DNA from: Planctomycetia bacterium
GTDB taxonomy: Bacteria > Planctomycetota > Phycisphaerae > Phycisphaerales > UBA1924
Direction: 5' to 3'
Assembly: GCA_005776545.1 (NCBI GenBank)
Contig: SXOY01000010.1
Span: 1 to 14,471, forward strand
DNA length: 14,471 nucleotides
Shown here: piece by piece, positions 6,495-14,231 of the stretch
Layout of the letters: each line of letters starts with the position of its first letter
How positions within the stretch are numbered: the stretch's first letter is position 1
Notes under the pieces: generated by a model
The model's input: the letters and a program-made list of their open reading frames with translations, nothing else
Told to the model about the DNA's origin: nothing
Database searches by the model: none
Made by a program: the position numbers and the translations under genes

Positions 6495-8138
6495 ATGCTC
6501 TCTAGCCTAACCTCAACCTACTCAGTTCTTCCAGCCGCAATGCTACTGGCGGCTGTCGCCGGCTCTGCCATCGCAGTTCCGATAGTACATAACCTGGGGG
6601 TGATGCCAGGCGGGCAGTTTTCGACACGAGCGGTCGTCGCCGCAGATGGCACGACATGTACAGCGTGGGGTGATACCACAGTTTCCGGACCATATGACTA
6701 CCGCACGTTCCGTTGGACCGTTGGTAGCGGCATTACACACATCGTGCCGCTGAGCGGGGCCCGTGGCGGAGCGATCGGCAATGATGGATTTGGATTCAGC
6801 GGCGGGTCGGGTGTCGCGGGCAATGGTTTTCACTGGAGCATCCCGGGAGGCGTGACACTGCTCAATCCACTTGGTGGCGATCTAACCTGTCGCTCGGCTG
6901 GGATCAGCAGTGGTGCGGCGTTTGTCTGTGGCAGCAGCGTGAATGGTCCGAGCTTGCAGATGGCTGGCCGTCGTGCCGTGCGTTGGACGTACTCTGGTGT
7001 TGCGACCAATCTTGGTTTTCTTCCTGGCGGACCGGGTGTGAATCCTGGTTCCGATGCAATTGGAATCAGTGCTGATGGATCGGTGGTTGTAGGCCACAGT
7101 CAATGGAGCACAGCGGGATTTGGAACAGTTCGTGCCTTCAAGTGGGTTGCGCCAGCGGGGCCGATGCAGAACCTGGGGACAAATCCCGGTGGCACCCAGT
7201 CGATGGCGACGGCAGTAAGTTCAGATAACATTGCTGTCATCGGCCATGCCGACACTGCGACCAGCGGCGGTCAATGGGCCGCATTTCGCCACAAGCCGAG
7301 CACGGGCATGCAAAGTCTGGGAACGATCCCGGGCGATGGTGCATCGTGGGCTAATGCGACCAATTTCAATGGTTCGTGCGTTGTGGGTTCAAGCGAGTAT
7401 TTCCCAACCACAATGGACCGCGCCATGATCTGGACTGCGGCCACTGGAATGGTTGATCTCATGGCCTACGCCGTTGCACACGGAGCAAACGTTGCAGGTT
7501 GGGGGTCGAACTTCAGGTCTGCATGGGGAGTGTCAGCAGATGGCACTGCCGTCTCCGGCACTGGCTTCTTTAACGGCCACGAACGCGCATTCCTGATCAC
7601 CGGCCTGCCATGCATCGACGGCTTCTTCATCTGGAATCCCAACCCGACCACGATCGTCGCAAGCAGCGGCACTGTTGGTGGTCATGGAACCACTGCGACT
7701 TTCAGTTGCGAGGCGGAAGGCGCTGGCCCGCTGGAATATTCTTGGGATGTCACAGTTGCTGCAGGTATGCCGCCAATCACGCTGACTGGCCCGCAGTTTG
7801 ATGATCCGCTCCTGGGACTGTCATTCACCGTAGAGGGCTGGAACACGCCACAGATCACGATTTCGGAAATGCGTTCGAGCATTGTCCCACGCGACATCTC
7901 CTTCAACGGTGGCGTCACCAATCCGTGTGGCAGAACCATCAGCGCCCCTGCAACACTCGCAATCCGCGGCACATGCCCTGCAGACTTCAACGTAGATACC
8001 ACCGTCGATTTCTTTGATTACCTCGACTTCGTCGATGCGTTCTCGGGCGAACTTGCAACTGCTGACTTCAATGGCGATGGAGCAATTGACTTCTTCGATT
8101 ACCTTGACTTCGTGGATGCGTTCAGCGCAGGGTGCTGA
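6495..8138 (+). CDS. Secreted HAF-repeat protein with C-terminal GC-type dockerin-like domain
   Basis: This 547-residue exported protein has no known enzyme activity. A signal peptide covers about residues 1-28 (hydrophobic PAAMLLAAVAGSAIA, likely cut after AIA). Residues 30 to about 370 carry HAF-type repeats, recognised by recurring (N/S)LGxxPGG, ISADGSVVVGHS and AFKW/AVRW/FRW elements; at least four LGxxPG(G/D) units can be read. Residues about 385-490 look like an Ig-type region (TATFSCEAEGAGPLEYSWDV). The end, 494-547, begins with Cys and holds two EF-hand-like repeats, DFNVDTTVDFFDYLDFV and DFNGDGAIDFFDYLDFV, and finishes in Gly-Cys. The start at 6495 has AAAGGA seven bases upstream and gives a proper signal peptide; an upstream TTG at 6420 does not. 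Such tails occur on planctomycete surface proteins, so a cell-envelope location is inferred. Confidence 0.82.
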   Translation: MLSSLTSTYSVLPAAMLLAAVAGSAIAVPIVHNLGVMPGGQFSTRAVVAADGTTCTAWGDTTVSGPYDYRTFRWTVGSGITHIVPLSGARGGAIGNDGFGFSGGSGVAGNGFHWSIPGGVTLLNPLGGDLTCRSAGISSGAAFVCGSSVNGPSLQMAGRRAVRWTYSGVATNLGFLPGGPGVNPGSDAIGISADGSVVVGHSQWSTAGFGTVRAFKWVAPAGPMQNLGTNPGGTQSMATAVSSDNIAVIGHADTATSGGQWAAFRHKPSTGMQSLGTIPGDGASWANATNFNGSCVVGSSEYFPTTMDRAMIWTAATGMVDLMAYAVAHGANVAGWGSNFRSAWGVSADGTAVSGTGFFNGHERAFLITGLPCIDGFFIWNPNPTTIVASSGTVGGHGTTATFSCEAEGAGPLEYSWDVTVAAGMPPITLTGPQFDDPLLGLSFTVEGWNTPQITISEMRSSIVPRDISFNGGVTNPCGRTISAPATLAIRGTCPADFNVDTTVDFFDYLDFVDAFSGELATADFNGDGAIDFFDYLDFVDAFSAGC

Positions 8139-8309
8139 TTGATGAACGACAGGAAAGTGCAGAAAAACAGGGTTTCTCACTACAGTGGAGGAGTGAGCGT
8201 CAAAGCAGATTGTGATGCACGCTCCTCTTCTGCCTTTCGTGTTTCGAGTTTCTTGTGAGCCAGCGATCCACTTAAGCGTGTTTCTGGTCAGGTTGTTACA
8301 CAATAGTGG

Positions 8310-8338
8310 TTGTGTTGGGCTGTGCGGGCTGGTATGCT
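8310..8338 (+). promoter_or_regulatory. Extended -10 promoter for the second secreted protein
   Basis: TTGTGT (8310-8315) and TATGCT (8333-8338) are 17 bp apart, and TGG directly precedes the -10 as in extended -10 promoters. Transcription would begin near 8345, 39 nt before the chosen start codon. The rest of the 8139-8383 gap shows only a weak 6-bp inverted repeat, CTCACT/AGTGAG (8176-8197), with no T-run. Confidence 0.55.
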
Positions 8339-8383
8339 CTGGCTGTTCGATTTTCGACCGCTTGCATTTCTAGAGGCTTCCCC

Positions 8384-9451
8384 ATGTACAACCTGTTCAT
8401 TCAATTGAATCACCGCATCCAATCTCATATTTCAACGACGCAGAAGGGTACATATGCCGCAGGAATAGTCTTGATCGCGGCGATGGTAAGCAACGCATCT
8501 GCCGCGCCGATTCGCTTTACAGATCGCGAATCGTTCAACGCCAGCATTCGCCACAATGCCTTTGAAAGCGGCAGGTATTCAACTCCCAGCAATGTTCCCG
8601 ACTATCGCGCATTTCGCATATCCGGCAACTGGACCGTCGGCACATTGGCCTCTGGCGATGAGTGGATCCAAACCTGCATGCACGGAGTCGGTGCCATGAA
8701 GTCTGCATCTACAACACAGTTCATCACTGGGCGGGGCGCCACAGCCGCCGGATTCATGCTTACTGCCACACGCAGCGACGGAACACCCGTTGCTGATTCT
8801 CATGTTGTTATTACTACAAGTGCCGGCGAGTCATTGACTGTCTCGATACCAGCAGCCGCGACGTTCGTTGGATTCAACGTTTCGCTGCCGTTTACTGATT
8901 TCACGATTCAAGCCTCAGGTCGCAATCTTGAATGTGTTGATTTCCTCACAGTTGGTGAAGCGATTGAACTGGTCAAGAGCGAGGGCAGCGATAGTCCAGG
9001 TGCATTGGTCACTCCCATCACCGATGAAACAACCTACTTCAATAATCAACTGCCCGATGGCACACAACGCTCGGTCGCAGCGGGTAGCGATCGCTGGTTC
9101 GAATGGACTGCACCCGCAAGCGGTGACTATGTCATTGACACAGCTGCCTCTGAGTTCGCGACAACCATGCAGGTCTTTCGAGTCGCTGGTTCAGCTAAAA
9201 TCGGCGGCATTGAGTCCCGTACTTTCAACATGGGCGAACCCAGAGTATCGCTTCACGTCGAAAACGGCGATCGCTGTTTCATCAAAGTGAGCGGACTCAC
9301 CAATTCCTTCGGCGGCCTTTCAACCGGTTTGGGGTTGCTCAAGATCAAAGCAATTGATTGGAATGTCACCGATTTCAACAAAGACGGAACGATCGACTTT
9401 TTTGACTACCTCGATTTCGTATCACCGACATCGCTCGGTGACGGCTGCTGA
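8384..9451 (+). CDS. Secreted protein with PPC-like domain and a half dockerin-like tail
   Basis: This is a 355-residue exported protein of unknown function. A long basic-polar n-region precedes the hydrophobic signal segment (TYAAGIVLIAAMVSNASA, residues 23-40), with likely cleavage after ASA. The first domain (about 42-190) begins RFTDRESFNASI and is beta-rich by pattern. The second (about 215-320) resembles bacterial PPC-type beta domains, with DRWFEWTAPASGDYVIDTAAS followed by an FxTTMQVF element. A single EF-hand-like repeat, DFNKDGTIDFFDYLDFV, begins at about residue 330, and the protein ends GDGC. The second dockerin-like repeat found in its upstream neighbour is missing, and so is the Cys that opens that domain. 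The start at 8384 has AGAGG seven bases upstream; translation from 8306 would bury the signal peptide. Confidence 0.78.
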   Translation: MYNLFIQLNHRIQSHISTTQKGTYAAGIVLIAAMVSNASAAPIRFTDRESFNASIRHNAFESGRYSTPSNVPDYRAFRISGNWTVGTLASGDEWIQTCMHGVGAMKSASTTQFITGRGATAAGFMLTATRSDGTPVADSHVVITTSAGESLTVSIPAAATFVGFNVSLPFTDFTIQASGRNLECVDFLTVGEAIELVKSEGSDSPGALVTPITDETTYFNNQLPDGTQRSVAAGSDRWFEWTAPASGDYVIDTAASEFATTMQVFRVAGSAKIGGIESRTFNMGEPRVSLHVENGDRCFIKVSGLTNSFGGLSTGLGLLKIKAIDWNVTDFNKDGTIDFFDYLDFVSPTSLGDGC

Positions 9452-9501
9452 AAAGTGCCAAACAACTGCTGCTGACCTCATCTTGCATGATTCGACAATC
9501 C

Positions 9502-9565
9502 GCCCTTTGCCCCTTTGCCCCTTTGCCCCTTTGCCCCTTTGCCCCTTCGTCACTCCGTCACTTCC
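9502..9565. repeat. Tandem octamer array, consensus CCCCTTTG
   Basis: Eight consecutive 8-bp units can be read on the plus strand: GCCCTTTG, four identical CCCCTTTG, then CCCCTTCG, TCACTCCG and TCACTTCC. It ends 50 bp before the AsmA-like gene and 10 bp before a TATACT (9576-9581) that could be its -10 element. The degenerate units match those of the array at 6327-6366. Confidence 0.88.
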
Positions 9566-9575
9566 CCGCACCCTC

Positions 9576-9581
9576 TATACT
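9576..9581 (+). promoter_or_regulatory. Possible -10 element for the AsmA-like gene
   Basis: TATACT is a good -10 match, 33 bp upstream of the start codon. No good -35 exists at the usual spacing; that position (about 9553-9558) falls inside the last units of the octamer array. Confidence 0.35.
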
Positions 9582-9614
9582 CCGGAAGTCCCACCAATCA
9601 CGGAGGCTTCCCAA

Positions 9615-10472
9615 ATGAAAATCGTGAAAAAACTCGTCATCGGCGCTGGCGTAGTCGTTTTCTTGTTGGCAGGCGCAGTTGTTGTCGGTGTCATGTCCAT
9701 TGACTCCATCGCCAAAACCGGCATCGAAAAAGGCGGCACCTATGCACTCGGTGTAGACACGAAAGTCGATTCTGTTAGCATCGGTTTGCTCTCAGGCCAA
9801 TTCGGCCTTTCCGGTCTCAAAGTCGCCAATCCCAGCGGCTTCAAAACCGCAGAATTCATGAGTTTGGGAAACGCCGGCGTGGCCATCAGCACTGCATCTC
9901 TCAACAAGCCTGTAGTAGAGTTGCCCACCCTTTCTCTCTCCACAATTCGTGTCAGTCTGGAACGCACCGGCGGCAAATCAAACTACCAACTCATCCTCGA
10001 CAATCTTGCAAAACTCAAATCTGGTTCGCCCTCAAGCCAGGGCGGTAGCGAGAAAAAGTTCGTCATCAAAGATCTCACGATCACCGATGTCAAAGTCCAT
10101 CTCGATCTCCTGGGAATCGGCGGTGAACTGACGGCACTCGATGTCCCGATTGACAAGATCTCGCTGAAAAACGTTGGTAGTGATGGATCCGGTGTTGATG
10201 CAGGTGAACTTACTGGCGTCGTCATCCGCGCTGTCCTCGCCGCGGCGGTAGAAAAGGGCGGCGGCGCTATCCCATCCGATGTCGCAGGCGAACTTACATC
10301 GCAACTTGCCAAACTCGGAAATCTGGGAGACATTGGCGTGCAGGCAGCCGGACAAGTAACCAAATCGGTCACTGAACTTGGCAAGGCAGTGGACGGAATT
10401 GGTAAGCAAGCCGAAAAGACGGCGGATGAATTGAAAAAGGGGATCGAGGGGCTATTTCCGGGAAAGAAATAG
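9615..10472 (+). CDS. AsmA-like membrane-anchored protein
   Basis: This 285-residue protein has a single N-terminal hydrophobic segment (about 7-27, LVIGAGVVVFLLAGAVVVGV) after a short basic start, so it is probably anchored in a membrane with the rest outside the cytoplasm. Residues about 30-135 follow the pattern of AsmA-type proteins: IEKGGTYALGVDTKVDSVSI, GLSGLKVANPSGFKTAEFM, then VELPTLSLSTIRVSLER and SNYQLILDNLAKL. AsmA-like proteins are linked to envelope lipid transport or outer-membrane assembly in other bacteria; this one is much shorter than E. coli AsmA. The C-terminal 60 residues look helical and Lys-rich (VTELGKAVDGIGKQAEKTADELKK). The start at 9615 has GGAGG eight bases upstream, and an in-frame upstream extension to 9354 crosses the previous gene and the repeat array. 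The family assignment is moderate. Confidence 0.68.
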   Translation: MKIVKKLVIGAGVVVFLLAGAVVVGVMSIDSIAKTGIEKGGTYALGVDTKVDSVSIGLLSGQFGLSGLKVANPSGFKTAEFMSLGNAGVAISTASLNKPVVELPTLSLSTIRVSLERTGGKSNYQLILDNLAKLKSGSPSSQGGSEKKFVIKDLTITDVKVHLDLLGIGGELTALDVPIDKISLKNVGSDGSGVDAGELTGVVIRAVLAAAVEKGGGAIPSDVAGELTSQLAKLGNLGDIGVQAAGQVTKSVTELGKAVDGIGKQAEKTADELKKGIEGLFPGKK

Positions 10473-10480
10473 GGTCGAAG

Positions 10481-10517
10481 ATGCCGCTTTCTGGCGTTTT
10501 GAGTGCGCCATAGGCAT
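10481..10517. repeat. Stem-loop between the AsmA-like gene and the kor operon
   Basis: ATGCC (10481-10485) pairs with GGCAT (10513-10517), and inside it TGGCG (10492-10496) pairs with CGCCA (10506-10510) around a 9-nt loop. It begins 9 bp after the stop codon. There is no T-run after it on the plus strand (AAAAATT follows), so it is at best a weak terminator or mRNA-end hairpin. Confidence 0.4.
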
Positions 10518-10570
10518 AAAAATTGTAGATAAGTGGATATAAAAGTCTTGTATTGTGCTATCATGCAGAC

Positions 10571-12262
10571 ATGGAAAGGGTTACTCCATGGTTGGGTCGA
10601 ACCTCGGCCCAGTTCAATCAGCACACCGCTACGGGTCTGCATGGCCCAGGTCCGCTCGATGAGCTGCATCCGCCGCTGACAGAGCGAGACGCGATGATTG
10701 AGGCTGAGGCGTGCCTGCAATGTGGCGGGCCAGGCCAACCGGCACCCTGCGTCAGCGCGTGTCCAACCGGGATCGATATCCCCGGCTTCATTCGCGATAT
10801 TGCCCAGGGCGTTCCAGTAGAAGCGGCACGCAAGATATTCAGTGCCAACATACTGGGTGCCAGCTGCGCCCGAGTTTGCCCGGTACAGGTGCTTTGTCAG
10901 GGTCAGTGCGTTCTGCATAAGGAAGGCCGCCGCGCTATTCAAATTGGATTACTGCAGCGCTTTGCAACCGATCATGCCCTGGAAGAAGATGCGGATGTAT
11001 TGCCCCCGGTGCAGGACTGCATTCGCACCCAGAGCGTCGCTGTCATTGGCGCGGGGCCTTCGGGCTTGGCATGCGCTTCAGAACTTGCAAGACTCGGTTA
11101 CCCCGTAACGGTGTATGAATCCCGTGAAATAGCTGGCGGGCTGATTACCCATGGCATCGCTCCCTATAAGCAGATCATCGATCCATTACCCGCAGAAGTA
11201 GAACGGATCCGACGGCTGGGAGTGACGTTCCATTTCAACGTCAGTATCGGCAAAGAAGTCACAATCGAACAATTGCGACGCGCGCATCACGCGATCTTCC
11301 TCGGGGTTGGAATGGGTGAAGACATGCCCGCTCGAATCCCAGGCGAAGAACTTCCGGGTGTCTTTGATTCGCTCCCATTCGTTGAAGCCCTGAAGTTTTC
11401 GTTTACCGAGCAATTGTCCATTCGCTCACCAATTGCCGTCATCGGCGGCGGCAACACCGCCATCGACGTCGCCCGCGAAGCAGTGCGCATGGGTGCAACC
11501 GATGTGCAAATGCTCTATCGCCGAACCCAGGATCAGATGCCTGCCTACAAGCACGAAATCGAAGAAGCACTCGCCGAAGGTGTGAAGATCATCGAACTGG
11601 TAGCGCCTCTGGAGATTCTCGGCAATGGCCGCGTCAGCGGTGTACGTTGCAATCGAATGCGACTTGGCAAGGCCGACGCATCGGGTCGCCCCAGGCCCGA
11701 ACCCATCCCAGGCTCTGAATTCACTATTGAAGTTCACACAGTTATCAAAGCCATTGGACAGCGCCCGCGCGATGAGTTCTTCGCAGCCTTTGGAGTACAA
11801 ACTAAGGACGGAAAAGTCACCGTGAACGCAGATCTTCAGACCAGCGATCCAACCTGCTTCGCCGGTGGCGATTGCCTCAGCGGCGGCTCCACAGTGGTCG
11901 CCGCAGTGCGAGATGGCAAGCGAGCTGCACACGGAATTGATCGTTTCCTGACCGGCCATCCGCGCCCGCCTGCGGCGATATTGCCTCCAAAGCACGTGCA
12001 GAGTGACAACGGCACGATTCGGCATTATCAGGGCGATTATGCCCTCAACACGGCCCCCGCCCTCTGCAAAGGTTGCGATATTTGTGTGAAGGGTTGCCCT
12101 ACCGACACCCTGGCACTCGACGTGCAGGGACACATCGTGGTCAAAGACGTCGGAACCTGCGTGTTCTGCGGCATCTGCGAGGCGCGTTGCCCTGACTTTG
12201 CAATCTGGACCGCCCGCGGCCACTCGGCCCGCGCATTGCCCAACATCGAGGTGCCCACATGA
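10571..12262 (+). CDS. GltD/NfnB-like NAD(P)H oxidoreductase fused to a KorD-like 2x[4Fe-4S] ferredoxin
   Basis: The 563-residue protein has three parts. Residues 1 to about 140 are the [4Fe-4S] domain of GltD, PreT and NfnB proteins, with Cys at 48, 51, 60, 64 and at 99, 103, 109, 113. Residues about 153-465 bind FAD (GAGPSG at 160-165; FAGGDCLSGGSTVVAAVRDG near the end) and NAD(P)H (GGGNTAIDVAREA from 292, YRRT at 316-319, AIGQRP around 395-400). Residues about 490-550 are a two-cluster ferredoxin with CxxCxxCxxxC at 499-509 and 530-540, as in KorD. It overlaps korA by 4 bp. I infer that it moves electrons between the 2-oxoacid oxidoreductase and NAD(P). An NADPH-linked glutamate synthase role is unlikely without a large subunit. 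The ATG at 10571 lacks a Shine-Dalgarno sequence; a TTG at 10553 is the alternative. Confidence 0.88.
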   Translation: MERVTPWLGRTSAQFNQHTATGLHGPGPLDELHPPLTERDAMIEAEACLQCGGPGQPAPCVSACPTGIDIPGFIRDIAQGVPVEAARKIFSANILGASCARVCPVQVLCQGQCVLHKEGRRAIQIGLLQRFATDHALEEDADVLPPVQDCIRTQSVAVIGAGPSGLACASELARLGYPVTVYESREIAGGLITHGIAPYKQIIDPLPAEVERIRRLGVTFHFNVSIGKEVTIEQLRRAHHAIFLGVGMGEDMPARIPGEELPGVFDSLPFVEALKFSFTEQLSIRSPIAVIGGGNTAIDVAREAVRMGATDVQMLYRRTQDQMPAYKHEIEEALAEGVKIIELVAPLEILGNGRVSGVRCNRMRLGKADASGRPRPEPIPGSEFTIEVHTVIKAIGQRPRDEFFAAFGVQTKDGKVTVNADLQTSDPTCFAGGDCLSGGSTVVAAVRDGKRAAHGIDRFLTGHPRPPAAILPPKHVQSDNGTIRHYQGDYALNTAPALCKGCDICVKGCPTDTLALDVQGHIVVKDVGTCVFCGICEARCPDFAIWTARGHSARALPNIEVPT

Positions 12263-13401
12263 GATCTCAGCGGCTTGTTCAGGGAAACGAAGCGTGTGCG
12301 CACGGCGCTCTGTATGCAGGATGCTCGTTTTTTGCGGGCTACCCAATCACGCCCAGCTCAGAAATCATGGAGATTCTCGCCCAAGAGATGCCCGCGCGTG
12401 GCCGCACGTTCATTCAACTCGAAGACGAAATCGCCTCGATCTCCGCCATCATCGGCGCTGTCTGGGGTGGTGCCAAAGTACTTACCGCCACCAGCGGCCC
12501 GGGGTTCTCGCTCATGCAGGAGGGTCTCGGCTACGCCTCTATTACCGAGACGCCATGCGTCATTGTCAACTGTCAGCGGTGGGGGCCTTCCACCGGCCAA
12601 CCGACCAAAGCCGCCCAGGGCGATGTATTTCAGTCAATATGGGGAACACACGGCGATCATGCGGTCATCGTCCTGACCGCATCGCACGTGCGTGATGTCT
12701 TTGAGATGACAGTCAAAGCGTTCAACTTTGCCGAGCAATACCGCGTGCCTGTGGTGCTCCTCATTGACGAAGTACTCGCTCACATGCGCGAAAACATCTA
12801 CTGGCCAGCCCCCGGCGAAATCGAAGTGGTCGAGCGTCGGTGTCCTTCCAACATCAAGACTTTCAAGCCCTTTGTCGGCAAAGCGACCGCCGCTTCGCCA
12901 AGCGAATTCCTGCCCTTTGGTGCTGGCCGTCGATTCCATGTCACCGGACTGGCTCATGGAGCTGACGGATTTGCGGTGCACGGTGATGCCGCCGGCAACG
13001 AGTTACAACGCATGGTCAACAAGGTGCAGAAAGATGTTCGAAAACTCAGCCTGGTAGAAGAATACAAACTCGACAAAGCCCAAGTAGCAATCGTAAGTTA
13101 CGGAATCACAAGCCGACCAGCCAAAGCCGCGGCAGACCAGCTCCGTAGCGCGGGCATTCGCTGCGGCGTTCTCGACATGAAGACTCTCTGGCCATTTCCC
13201 GACCACCGTATCGCCGAATTGGCGAGTCGCGTGGAACGAATTCTGGTTCCGGAATTAAACCTCGGGCAGATCGTTCGCGAAGTCGATCGCGCGGCCAATG
13301 GTCGTTGCGAAGTGAAGCATTTCGGCAGGATCGATGGAAATCTCATGACACCGGAACAGATTGCCGGCGCGATGACCGCGGGTCTGGAGGTCGCCCAATG
13401 A
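12259..13401 (+). CDS. korA: 2-oxoacid:ferredoxin oxidoreductase subunit alpha (KorA-like)
   Basis: The alpha subunit of a CoA-dependent 2-oxoacid:ferredoxin oxidoreductase carries the pyrimidine-side thiamine diphosphate fold. It starts directly with that domain: GNEACAHGALYAG (9-21), YPITPSSE (28-35), LEDE (54-57, position of the catalytic Glu), TSGPGFSLM (78-86) and GPSTGQPTKAAQGD (109-122). A second domain (about 250-375) has AIVSYGITSRPAK and VLDMKTLWPFP. It is 380 residues and has no N-terminal gamma domain, which matches the separate gamma gene downstream. Both junctions are ATGA overlaps. KorA-type proteins act on 2-oxoglutarate in several bacteria, but branched-chain 2-oxoacids are also possible and the substrate cannot be read from sequence alone. 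Confidence 0.93.
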   Translation: MRSQRLVQGNEACAHGALYAGCSFFAGYPITPSSEIMEILAQEMPARGRTFIQLEDEIASISAIIGAVWGGAKVLTATSGPGFSLMQEGLGYASITETPCVIVNCQRWGPSTGQPTKAAQGDVFQSIWGTHGDHAVIVLTASHVRDVFEMTVKAFNFAEQYRVPVVLLIDEVLAHMRENIYWPAPGEIEVVERRCPSNIKTFKPFVGKATAASPSEFLPFGAGRRFHVTGLAHGADGFAVHGDAAGNELQRMVNKVQKDVRKLSLVEEYKLDKAQVAIVSYGITSRPAKAAADQLRSAGIRCGVLDMKTLWPFPDHRIAELASRVERILVPELNLGQIVREVDRAANGRCEVKHFGRIDGNLMTPEQIAGAMTAGLEVAQ

Positions 13402-14231
13402 GTGTGCAATATCGTCAGTTTCTCCGCCTTCCCCAGCTGCCGCACGTGTGGTGCCCGGGCTGCGGCAATGGGTCGATCGTCAAAGCACTCCTCGAGGCCA
13501 TCGGTGGCCTGGGGTTGGATCAAGACAAAATTGTCGTGGTCAGTGGCATCGGCTGCTCCGGACGTACGCCGTTCATTCTTGATTTCAACACCATGCATAC
13601 CACTCACGGGCGTGCACTGGCGTTTTCAACGGGAATAAAGCTCGCCAACCCTGACCTGAAAGTCATCGTTATCATGGGCGATGGTGACGCATCCGCCATC
13701 GGCGGCAACCACTTCATTCACGCCTGTCGTCGCAACCTCGATCTGACAGCCCTGGTTTTCAACAACGGCATCTACGGGCTTACCGGCGGACAATTGGCCC
13801 CCACAACCCCCGAAGGCAAACGCAGTACAACTTCAATGACCGGCAGCATTGAGCAGGCGTTCGATCTGGTACGTCTGGCTCTTGGAGCGGGAGCGGGCTT
13901 TGTCGCAAGGACAACGTCGTTTGATCACAAGCAAATGGTGTCGTTCATGACGCGAGCACTCTCTCACAAAGGCTTCGCCTTTGTCGATGTGATAACATCC
14001 TGTCCAACATACTTCGGGCGTATGAATGATGTTACACAACCTTATGACATGCTGGAATACATCCGCGACACGACCGTGCCGATGGAAGACTTCGAGGCCT
14101 GCGATCAGGAGCCTCCGCCCAGCGTGCTTCCGACCGGTATCTTCCGTGAAACCGAGCGGCTTGAATACTCCGCGCTTTACGCCCAACGCCGCGATGTCGC
14201 GATGGCCGCCGCAGAACGGAGTCGCACATGA
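13398..14231 (+). CDS. korB: 2-oxoacid:ferredoxin oxidoreductase subunit beta (KorB-like)
   Basis: The beta subunit binds the diphosphate side of thiamine diphosphate and one [4Fe-4S] cluster. The 277-residue product has CPGCG (19-23), GIGCSGR (50-56), the Mg/ThDP motif GDGDASAIGGNH (94-105) with NNGIYGLTGGQ (122-132), and TSCPTYFGR around 200-208. Cys 19, 22, 53 and 202 are the likely cluster ligands. The NNGIYGLTGGQ motif and the total length are those of KorB-type subunits. The start at 13398 overlaps korA by 4 bp and gives the usual family N-terminus; an in-frame extension to 13305 runs inside korA and is not supported. Together with korA it should form the catalytic core that oxidises a 2-oxoacid with CoA to an acyl-CoA and CO2, or runs in reverse. 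Confidence 0.95.
   Translation: MSVQYRQFLRLPQLPHVWCPGCGNGSIVKALLEAIGGLGLDQDKIVVVSGIGCSGRTPFILDFNTMHTTHGRALAFSTGIKLANPDLKVIVIMGDGDASAIGGNHFIHACRRNLDLTALVFNNGIYGLTGGQLAPTTPEGKRSTTSMTGSIEQAFDLVRLALGAGAGFVARTTSFDHKQMVSFMTRALSHKGFAFVDVITSCPTYFGRMNDVTQPYDMLEYIRDTTVPMEDFEACDQEPPPSVLPTGIFRETERLEYSALYAQRRDVAMAAAERSRT

Noticed and set aside
9502..9565. Octamer array considered as a CRISPR array
   Set aside because: The units are 8 bp and directly joined, with no spacers and no cas genes nearby.
9354..9614. In-frame upstream extension of the AsmA-like protein
   Set aside because: It would overlap the previous gene and translate the octamer repeat as LPLCPFAPLPLCPF. The ATG at 9615 has a strong ribosome site and begins the membrane anchor.
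10481..10517. Stem-loop considered as the intrinsic terminator of the AsmA-like gene
   Set aside because: No T-run follows on the plus strand, so it was kept only as an inverted repeat.
11426..12346. A 306-codon minus-strand frame opposite the GltD-like fusion gene
   Set aside because: It is antisense to a gene with all expected motifs, is rich in His and Cys as expected of an antisense shadow, and has no recognisable domain.
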